Part shown: piece by piece, positions 23,519 through 29,377 of the stretch
Numbering within the stretch: position 1 is the first letter of the stretch
How the letters are laid out: every line of letters starts with the position of its first letter
Source: an uncultured Collinsella sp.
GTDB taxonomy: Bacteria; Actinomycetota; Coriobacteriia; Coriobacteriales; Coriobacteriaceae
DNA length: 29,377 bases
Assembly (NCBI GenBank): GCA_900757465.1
Contig: CAAENY010000101.1
Span: forward strand, 1-29,377
Direction: 5' to 3'
Translations under genes and position numbers: made by a program
The notes under the pieces: generated by a model
What the model saw: only the letters and a program-made list of their open reading frames with translations
What the model was told of the DNA's origin: nothing
Databases searched by the model: none

Positions 23519-25120
23519 GTGTCTGCAACCATCAAACCCTTCACCGACGAGTTCGAAGAGTATGGCCGCGATGAATCTCGCGCATCGGGCGAGGCCTCGA
23601 GCATCTCGTTTCCGACAACGGAAAACGAGGTCCGTGCCATTTTGGAAAAGCTCCATGCCGAGCGTGTTCCGGTAACGGTTCAGGGTGCCCGAACCGGCCT
23701 TGCCGCCGGCGCCGTGCCCCACGGCGGGCATATCCTCAATACTTCCCGTATGAATCGCTATTTGGGCCTTCGCCGCGATGAACAAGGCCAATTTCTGCTG
23801 CGCGTGGAGCCGGGCGTTGTGCTCTCGGAGCTGCGCAAGCAGCTGAGCAAGAAGGTGCTGCCGACCGCTGGTTGGGACCAGGCATCGCTTGAGGCCTACG
23901 AGGAGTTCCAAGAGGCTCCCGAGCAGTTTTTTCCCACCGATCCCACCGAGGCGTCTGCCTGTCTGGGCGGCATGGCGGCATGTAACGCCTCCGGTGCCCG
24001 CAGCTACGCCTACGGCCCCATGCGCCCACATATCACGGGACTCCACGTCGTGCTGGCTGATGGCGATTTGCTTGAGCTTCGGCGCGGCGAGGCTTTTGCC
24101 CAGGGCCGCCACCTGTCGCTCGTGACGGCAGCGGGCCGTACACTCGAGCTCGATCTTCCCGGCTATACCATGCCCAAGACAAAAAATGCTTCGGGCTATT
24201 TCGTTGCTGACGATATGGATGCCATCGATCTGTTTATCGGTGCGTGTGGCACAATCGGCGTCATCACCGAACTCGAGATTGCCCTGCAGGTGGCACCCGC
24301 GGTCGTTTGGGGCGTGAGCTGCTTCTTCGACAGCGAAGACAAGGCCGTGTCCTTCACCGATTCTGTGCGTCCCGTCCTGTCCCATGCGGCTGCCATCGAG
24401 TACTTCGATGCTGGCGCCCTGGATATTCTACGTCGCCAGCGCGAGCAGTCGACGGCGTTTGCCTCGCTGCCTGCGCTCGACAAAGACGCCAAGGTCTGTG
24501 TCTACGTGGAGCTCGACTGCGACGACGAAGCCCAGGCGACTGAGGAGCTGTATCACTTGGGGTGGGTACTGGAGCTTGCGGGCGGCAGTGACGATGCGAC
24601 ATGGGTCGCGCGCACCGAGGTCGATCGCGAGTGTCAGCGATTCTTCCGCCATGCGGTGCCCGAGAGCGTCAACATGCTCATCGACGAGCGCCGCCGCATG
24701 GATCCCACCATCACCAAACTGGGTTCGGACATGTCGGTGCCCAACGCGCACTTGGCCGATGTTATCGCCCTCTATCGCCGCACGCTGGCGGAAAGTGGGC
24801 TTGAATCTGCCTCCTGGGGGCATATCGGTAACAACCATCTGCATGTGAACATTCTGCCGCGCGATGCACAGGATTATCGCCGCGGCGGAGAACTCTTTGC
24901 CCAGTGGGCTTCCGAGGTCACGGCCATGGGCGGTGCCGTCTCCGCAGAACACGGCGTCGGCAAGATCAAGGCGGGCTTCTTGGAGACGATGTACGGTCAC
25001 GAGGCCATGGTCGAGTCGGCGCGGCTCAAGCTCCAGCTCGATCCTGCCGGGCAGCTGGGTCGCGGTAACCTGTTTTCGGAGAAGCTCTTGGATGAGCTCG
25101 TCCAGAAAGGGGGCGCGTGA
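23519..25120 (+). CDS. GlcD/LctD-type FAD-linked oxidase (probable lactate dehydrogenase)
   Basis: A 533-aa FAD-binding oxidase. The FAD_binding_4 part shows VPVTVQGARTGLAAGAVPHG and later GGMAACNASGARSYAYGP; the C-terminal domain has GNNHLHVN (H440, H442) and EHGVGKIK (E477, H478). It starts at GTG behind AAAGGGGGAG. This is the 2-hydroxyacid dehydrogenase architecture (D-lactate/glycolate). It overlaps the EtfB gene and is followed by a ferredoxin-fused EtfA, so it most resembles LctD of the electron-confurcating lactate dehydrogenase/Etf complex of Acetobacterium, which passes electrons to NAD with help from reduced ferredoxin. The substrate is not proven. A lactate permease or racemase is not in the window. 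Confidence 0.88.
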   Translation: MSATIKPFTDEFEEYGRDESRASGEASSISFPTTENEVRAILEKLHAERVPVTVQGARTGLAAGAVPHGGHILNTSRMNRYLGLRRDEQGQFLLRVEPGVVLSELRKQLSKKVLPTAGWDQASLEAYEEFQEAPEQFFPTDPTEASACLGGMAACNASGARSYAYGPMRPHITGLHVVLADGDLLELRRGEAFAQGRHLSLVTAAGRTLELDLPGYTMPKTKNASGYFVADDMDAIDLFIGACGTIGVITELEIALQVAPAVVWGVSCFFDSEDKAVSFTDSVRPVLSHAAAIEYFDAGALDILRRQREQSTAFASLPALDKDAKVCVYVELDCDDEAQATEELYHLGWVLELAGGSDDATWVARTEVDRECQRFFRHAVPESVNMLIDERRRMDPTITKLGSDMSVPNAHLADVIALYRRTLAESGLESASWGHIGNNHLHVNILPRDAQDYRRGGELFAQWASEVTAMGGAVSAEHGVGKIKAGFLETMYGHEAMVESARLKLQLDPAGQLGRGNLFSEKLLDELVQKGGA

Positions 25121-25122
25121 AG

Positions 25123-25938
25123 ATGAGCGATTTCCATATGGTGGTGTGCGTCAAGGCCGTGCCGGGCAGCACCGAGGTCAAGATGGACCCCAAGACCAAT
25201 ACCATCGTGCGCGATGGCAAGCAGGCGGTCATTAATCCCTTTGATGCGAGCGCTTTGGAATGCGCGCTGGCGCTGAAGGACGACTTTATCGGCTTTGGCA
25301 TGGATGTGCGCGTGACGGTGGTGTCGATGGGCATCCCCGCGACCGAGTCGCTGCTGCGCGACTGCATCGCTCGAGGCGCCGACGATGCGCTGCTGCTGAC
25401 CGATCGCGCCTTTGCAGGTGCCGATACCCTGGCAACCACCTATGCCCTCAAGTGCGGCATCGAGGCGCTCGACGAGGACTTCGACCTGCTCATCTGCGGC
25501 AAGATGGCGGTGGATGGCGATACGGCCCAGATTGGTCCCGAGCTTGCCGGTGCCTTTGATATTCCCTGCGTGACCGACGTGAGCTGCGTGCAGAGCGCGG
25601 GCTTTACGACCTGTGGCTCGCTGGCGCTCGTTCACGGTTGCGATGCCGGCGAGGAGACGGTCTATCTTGAGATGCCGTGCGCGATGACGACTGCCAAGGA
25701 GATTGACCAGTTGCGTATGCCGAGTATTGCCGGTATTCGCGCGGCGGAGGAGGCGGACGTGCGCGTGGTCAGTGCCGCCGACGTGAACGCCGACCCCGCG
25801 CGTTGCGGTCTTGCCGGGTCGCCGACACAGGTCGTGCGCTCGTTTGTGCCCGACCGTGACCAAACGTGCGAGGCCGTTGAGGGGACGGCGTCCGAGCAGG
25901 CGGCAAAGCTTGCCAAGATTATCGAGGGGATGGCATAG
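25123..25938 (+). CDS. etfB: Electron transfer flavoprotein beta subunit
   Basis: A 271-aa EtfB. Family marks are MVVCVKAVPG at the N terminus, NPFDASALECALALK (from residue 38), and CGKMAVDGDTAQIGPELAG (125-143). The DGDTAQ loop is the conserved flavin-binding element; in bifurcating ETFs this subunit holds the second FAD. ATG at 25123 is preferred, with AAGGGGG 9 nt before it; GTG at 25117, which overlaps the upstream stop, is an alternative two codons earlier. It lies between the oxidase and EtfA genes, with EtfA beginning right after the stop. Confidence 0.92.
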   Translation: MSDFHMVVCVKAVPGSTEVKMDPKTNTIVRDGKQAVINPFDASALECALALKDDFIGFGMDVRVTVVSMGIPATESLLRDCIARGADDALLLTDRAFAGADTLATTYALKCGIEALDEDFDLLICGKMAVDGDTAQIGPELAGAFDIPCVTDVSCVQSAGFTTCGSLALVHGCDAGEETVYLEMPCAMTTAKEIDQLRMPSIAGIRAAEEADVRVVSAADVNADPARCGLAGSPTQVVRSFVPDRDQTCEAVEGTASEQAAKLAKIIEGMA

Positions 25939-27144
25939 ATGAGCGGACTGATTATCGATAGCGAAGCCTGTATCGGCTGCGGTCGCTGCGTTCGCGCCTG
26001 TGCCTCGGGCGGCATCGTAGTGGAAGGCGAGCGACCCAGCCGATGCGCCCGCGTAACCGACGGCTGCATCCTATGCGGTGGGTGCGTCGACGCCTGCCCT
26101 GTCAACGCTATCTCGATCGAGCGTGACGAGGCCGCTGGTGCGGTGGACCTTGATGCATATCGAGACATTTGGGTATTCGCGCAGACCGACGAGCACGATA
26201 CGGTGACTCCCGTTGCCTATGAGCTTATGGGCAAGGGCCGCGAGCTTGCCGATGCTCGCGACTGCCGTCTGGTGGCACTGATCGGTATGGGTCCCGAGGG
26301 TTCTCTCGGCGACCTGGAGCATCTGGTTTGCGCGGGCGCCGACGAAGTCCTGGCCTGTCGCGACGAGCGCCTGCGCCAAAACGATGCGGAGGTCTACGCC
26401 CGCTTGATCTGCGATTTGGTAGCCGAACGCAAACCCGAGGCCATCCTATACGGTGCGACCGCTTTTGGCCGCGAACTGGCACCCGGCGTTGCCGTGCGCT
26501 TGCAGACGGGCCTTACGGCTGACTGCACCGTACTTTCGATGGATACGGAGACGGGGCTGCTGCAACAGACGCGTCCGGCGTTTGGCGGCAACCTGATGGC
26601 CACCATCGTCTGCCCCAATCATCGTCCCCAGATGGCAACGGTTCGTCCCGGCATCTTTAAGGCGCCCGACTTTGACTACGACCGCTCCGGCACGATCACC
26701 CAGATATCGCTTGCGGATGATGCTAAGGCTCGTGTCGAGATCTCGATTCCCGCCGAGGAGTGGAGGCAGCAGGCCTCGATCGCCGATGCCGAGCGCTTGG
26801 TCGTGGTGGGCCGCGGCATTGGCTCCAAGAAGAATCTGCCCCTGATGCGAAGGCTCGCCGAGGCTCTGGGAGCCGAGCTTGGTTGCACGCGACCTGTCGT
26901 GGAGGCCGGCTGGTTGGAGTGTCGCCATCAGATTGGCCAGACCGGCGTATCGGTTTCGCCCAAGCTTCTCGTGAGTATCGGTGTTTCGGGCGCCATCCAG
27001 CATCTTGCCGGCATCGGTGGGGCAGAGTGCATTATCGCCATCAACGAGGACCCGGATGCCCCCATCTTTGGTGCTGCCCAGTACAAGGTTGTCGGCGATG
27101 CCGTCGAGGTCGTCGAGGAACTGCTGGCCCAGCTTGAGCGCTAG
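25939..27144 (+). CDS. etfA: Electron transfer flavoprotein alpha subunit with N-terminal ferredoxin domain
   Basis: A 401-aa EtfA fused to a two-cluster ferredoxin domain. Cysteines at 11, 14, 17 and 21 (CIGCGRCVRAC) and 43, 46, 49 and 53 (CILCGGCVDACP) would bind two [4Fe-4S] clusters. The EtfA part follows, ending in the FAD domain: GQTGVSVSPKLLVSIGVSGA (from residue 333), INEDPDAPIF and YKVVGDAVEVVEELL. Ferredoxin-fused EtfA occurs in the LctC and CarE complexes, which bifurcate or confurcate electrons. With the upstream oxidase and EtfB this forms an LctDBC-like set, in the order D-B-C. Its start is ATG with no gap from EtfB. Its TAG overlaps the TAG of the opposite-strand HD gene. Confidence 0.94.
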   Translation: MSGLIIDSEACIGCGRCVRACASGGIVVEGERPSRCARVTDGCILCGGCVDACPVNAISIERDEAAGAVDLDAYRDIWVFAQTDEHDTVTPVAYELMGKGRELADARDCRLVALIGMGPEGSLGDLEHLVCAGADEVLACRDERLRQNDAEVYARLICDLVAERKPEAILYGATAFGRELAPGVAVRLQTGLTADCTVLSMDTETGLLQQTRPAFGGNLMATIVCPNHRPQMATVRPGIFKAPDFDYDRSGTITQISLADDAKARVEISIPAEEWRQQASIADAERLVVVGRGIGSKKNLPLMRRLAEALGAELGCTRPVVEAGWLECRHQIGQTGVSVSPKLLVSIGVSGAIQHLAGIGGAECIIAINEDPDAPIFGAAQYKVVGDAVEVVEELLAQLER

Positions 27145-27953
27145 GCGCGCGCCAGCCAGTCGCGCATCTCGTCCTTAAGGCGGCTCCAAGTCGCCTGCGT
27201 GGCGGGGTCGGTAAAGGGCCGCGTAATGCCAAAGGGCGCGTCGAGCAGGCGGTAGATATCGCCCTGCTCGCGCGCCAGCGTGCGGCTCGCTGGATAGACG
27301 AGCTCAAACATAAAGCAGATGAGTCCCACCAGGTAGTCCGCCGGCTCGTTGCGCTCGTCGCGCGCGACGCACCGATGCTCGTCAAAGGCGGCAAGCGTCG
27401 GTACCGAGAAGCGACTGGCTAGAAACGCGTCCTCATCCACCTTGAGGATGGTATCGACGGTGCTGTCGGCGATGGTGCGCATAATGTCGATCTTGTCGCC
27501 ATCGCGCACGATATCGCAGAAGCACCGTGTACGCTCGTCGAGTTGTGTCGGCAGGCGAAAGTCGCTGTGATAGGCGATGCTCGCTCGGATGAGCTCGTCA
27601 TGCGCACCGGTTTCGATAAAGTCACGGATGTTTGTCGTGGCGGGTGCATCGGCGGGATTCTCGCCAAAGAGGACCTCGATGCCCAGCGCCGCATGGCTCA
27701 TGCTCTCGGCGTCCTTAAAGGTGTCCCAGCGTCGCAGCTGCTCAAAGCGGCCCATATCGTGTAGCAGGCCGCAAAGCCATGCCAGGTCAATATCTTCTGA
27801 CGACCAGCCCTGCTCGCGCGCTACGGCATCGCACGCCTCGGCCACGTGGTACGTATGCTCGATTTTGAGCGCGATGCGTGGGTTGGTGGCGTCGTAGGCA
27901 TCGGTGTAGCTTTTGAAGGCCGCGCGCGCCCGGTCTCGATCGATAGCTGTCAT
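27141..27953 (-). CDS. HD domain phosphohydrolase
   Basis: A 270-aa protein of the HD superfamily. H33/H36 in KIEHTYHV, then GLLHDMGRFEQ (H65-D66) and a conserved D in VRDGDKIDIMR make a metal-binding set. The DMGRFEQ and FKDAESMSH features match the small HD proteins close to YfbR/HDIG types, which hydrolyse nucleotides or act as cyclic-nucleotide enzymes. The substrate is unknown. ATG follows AGGAAG with a 5-nt spacer. Its stop codon overlaps the end of etfA on the other strand (CTAG shared), so the two transcripts overlap at their 3' ends. It diverges from azlC. Confidence 0.88.
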   Translation of the reverse strand: MTAIDRDRARAAFKSYTDAYDATNPRIALKIEHTYHVAEACDAVAREQGWSSEDIDLAWLCGLLHDMGRFEQLRRWDTFKDAESMSHAALGIEVLFGENPADAPATTNIRDFIETGAHDELIRASIAYHSDFRLPTQLDERTRCFCDIVRDGDKIDIMRTIADSTVDTILKVDEDAFLASRFSVPTLAAFDEHRCVARDERNEPADYLVGLICFMFELVYPASRTLAREQGDIYRLLDAPFGITRPFTDPATQATWSRLKDEMRDWLARA

Positions 27954-28079
27954 AATGACTTCCTAAAAAGTTGTGTCTTTCGATCCGGTGGCAATTGTAG
28001 GTGAAATCGGTTGCTGTCGGATGATGATTCTGCCGTGTCGCTACATGCGGCTCGGAGACCTTGTCAGGATGAGAAGCGT

Positions 28080-28772
28080 ATGGTGCTCAAAATCGTTAGA
28101 ACCGTCTGGCCAGTGATGCTTACCTATGTTGCAATAGGCGCGCCGTGCGGAATGATCATGGGGCAGACGGGAATGGAACCCTGGATGGTTTTTGCTCTGA
28201 GCAGCACGTTTGTGACGGGCAGCGGCCAGTTTATGATCTGCAATCTTTGGCTGGCGGGTGTACCGGCACCTTCGATTATCGCGAGCGTTGCCGCCATCTC
28301 CTCGCGTTTTGCGCTTTACTCGGCATCGATCGCGCCGCATCTGAGGGGTGCCTCGAAGCGTCAGACGCTGGCTGTTGCCGCGACACTTACCGAGGAGGCA
28401 TATGGCATCTCGCTTGCCAAGTTGGTTGAAGGGGAGGATTGGGGCCCGCGCGAGTCCTTTGTGCTCAACGTGATCCTCATCGCAACATGGGGCGTTTCGT
28501 GTACGATGGGCGCCATCGTCGGCGCCGTTGTCGATGTTCCCACCGCCATTGCAGCTTTTGTCTGCACCTCGCTCTTTATCTGCCTGCTCTTTTCGCAGCG
28601 GCTGTCGCGCGGCAACGTTGTCGCGGCGGTTTCGGGCGCGGTGTCCGTCGCCGTATGCAAGTTCTTGGGCCTCACGAATATTGCCGTGCCGGCAAGCGTC
28701 GTGGTCGGCATTGCCATTGCGCTGGCGTGCGATGCTGTATTTGACGGAAGAGGTGCCCGCGATGCCCGTTAA
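28080..28772 (+). CDS. azlC: AzlC family branched-chain amino acid exporter subunit
   Basis: A 230-aa membrane protein with about six transmembrane segments. It shows VAIGAPCGMIMGQTG, FALSSTFVTGSGQFM and AAISSRFALYSASIAPHL, the typical AzlC pattern. LTEEAYGIS lies in the middle and LTNIAVPASVVVGIAIAL near the C terminus. AzlC partners with AzlD to export branched-chain or other hydrophobic amino acids. ATG at 28080 is preceded by AGGATGAGAAG; earlier in-frame starts would add an unlikely charged tail. It overlaps azlD by 11 bp. Confidence 0.92.
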   Translation: MVLKIVRTVWPVMLTYVAIGAPCGMIMGQTGMEPWMVFALSSTFVTGSGQFMICNLWLAGVPAPSIIASVAAISSRFALYSASIAPHLRGASKRQTLAVAATLTEEAYGISLAKLVEGEDWGPRESFVLNVILIATWGVSCTMGAIVGAVVDVPTAIAAFVCTSLFICLLFSQRLSRGNVVAAVSGAVSVAVCKFLGLTNIAVPASVVVGIAIALACDAVFDGRGARDAR

Positions 28773-29085
28773 CGAGTTCTTGGTTCTGTGGCTGTCGTCG
28801 TGGGCTGCTATCGCGTTCTTTCGCATCGCGCCGGCGTTCGCCTTGCGCGGGCGGACCCTGTCGCCCCGCGTTACCGAGGCCTTGGGCTATATTCCGCCCG
28901 CCGCCTTCGCGGCGCTGGTCGCCAACGATTTGATAAGCCCTGGCGCTTTTGACGCCGGCTTGTGGCAGGGCTTGATTCCCTGGATTGCGGCCGTCGGCGT
29001 CGTGGCGGTTGCAATCAAGACAAAGTCGATGTTGTGGTGCTGCGTCTCGGGCATCGTGTTCTATATCGTTTTGAGCCTCATATAA
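28762..29085 (+). CDS. azlD: AzlD family amino acid exporter subunit
   Basis: A 107-aa protein with three to four hydrophobic segments. VLWLSSWAAIAFFRIAPAFA, ALGYIPPAAFAALVANDL and WIAAVGVVAVAI match AzlD. ATG at 28762 follows GGAAGAGG and lies inside the 3' end of azlC (11-bp overlap), showing translational coupling. No clear terminator follows in the 142 bp before the next gene. Confidence 0.92.
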   Translation: MPVNEFLVLWLSSWAAIAFFRIAPAFALRGRTLSPRVTEALGYIPPAAFAALVANDLISPGAFDAGLWQGLIPWIAAVGVVAVAIKTKSMLWCCVSGIVFYIVLSLI

Positions 29086-29151
29086 GAGCGGGGCACGTTT
29101 GGCGTTCCGGCGCGATGAATCGAATTTCTCACCGAGCTGGTCTATTTCTTC

Positions 29152-29163
29152 TGGTACCATGGT
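29152..29163. promoter_or_regulatory. Overlapping palindromes upstream of the KdgT-like gene
   Basis: TGGTACCA (29152-29159) overlaps ACCATGGT (29156-29163). This may be an operator of the sugar-acid permease gene, whose relatives are usually under KdgR- or GntR-like control. Evidence is limited to position and symmetry. Confidence 0.25.
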
Positions 29164-29227
29164 CAAACTTTACTGTAGCAAAGCATGACGTGGGCTTTTG
29201 TTCCGTGTCAGCGGAAATGGGGGTTTC

Positions 29228-29377
29228 ATGGCACAGAAAGCGACCGCCAACGAGCAAAAGAAAATCAAGGTACCGCGCATCCCGGGTGACATCATGATCT
29301 ACCCGATGATCGTCGGCCTTTTGCTCAACACCTTCTGCCCGCAGGTTTTTGAGATCGGCGGCTTCTTTACGGCTGCC
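29228..29377 (+). CDS. KdgT-type 2-keto-3-deoxygluconate permease, N-terminal part
   Basis: The first 50 residues of a gene that continues past the window. KVPRIPGDIMIYPMIVGLLL followed by NTFCPQVFEIGGFFTAA matches the conserved N terminus of KdgT proton symporters for 2-keto-3-deoxygluconate. The start at 29228 has GGGGG 4 nt upstream. The rest of the protein, and any pectin or hexuronate genes next to it, lie outside the window. Confidence 0.85.
   Translation, partial: MAQKATANEQKKIKVPRIPGDIMIYPMIVGLLLNTFCPQVFEIGGFFTAA

Noticed and set aside
1..29377. tRNA, rRNA, CRISPR arrays, phage or transposase genes
   Set aside because: None seen: no cloverleaf-like 75-nt gap, no regular spacer repeats, and no integrase or transposase motifs in any plausible frame.

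Overview
The window is high-GC, densely packed bacterial DNA. It has short gaps, many 4-17 bp gene overlaps, and frequent GTG starts behind strong Shine-Dalgarno sequences. Protein family content points to the Coriobacteriia (Actinomycetota), most likely Collinsella or a close relative. The supporting signs are a DUF3516 helicase, LAxTG-type sortase substrates, a ferredoxin-fused EtfA with a GlcD-type oxidase (anaerobic flavin chemistry), and AzlCD. This placement comes from gene content and is not proven.

Layout. 1-3730 (+): the 3' end of an aldehyde dehydrogenase, a HIRAN protein, a 59-aa charged small protein, a metallophosphoesterase and a coiled-coil DUF2130 protein, closed by a strong bidirectional terminator. 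3808-8629 (-): a DUF3516 SF2 helicase, a TrmB-like methyltransferase with an altered signature loop, and a class I SAM methyltransferase. A roughly 120-bp inverted-repeat element lies between the helicase and trmB. 8897-13400 (+): a membrane-anchored XRE regulator overlapping a DUF4097 protein, then Elp3 and a SpeE-like protein. 13427-19045 (-): a three-gene cassette of TerB-N/TerB-C protein, BrxD-like ATPase and Lhr/BrxHI-like helicase, the best candidate in the window for a little-studied defence or DNA-processing system. 19133-19849 (-): a DUF554 membrane protein. 19968-23173 (-): a five-gene operon for exported or surface proteins, including a sortase substrate. 23519-27144 (+): an FAD-linked oxidase, EtfB and ferredoxin-EtfA, resembling the LctDBC electron-confurcating lactate dehydrogenase. 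27141-27953 (-): an HD hydrolase whose stop codon overlaps that of etfA. 28080-29085 (+): AzlCD amino-acid exporter. 29228-end (+): the start of a KdgT-type permease.

Small structured repeats are as notable as the genes. Two hairpins (1839-1875 and 15953-15989) have different stems but the same loop core, GGGACAGG; one overlaps the stop codon of the BrxD-like ATPase inside the putative defence cassette. A longer inverted repeat with 24/25-nt arms is at 6611-6732. I see no rRNA, tRNA, CRISPR array, transposase or phage gene.
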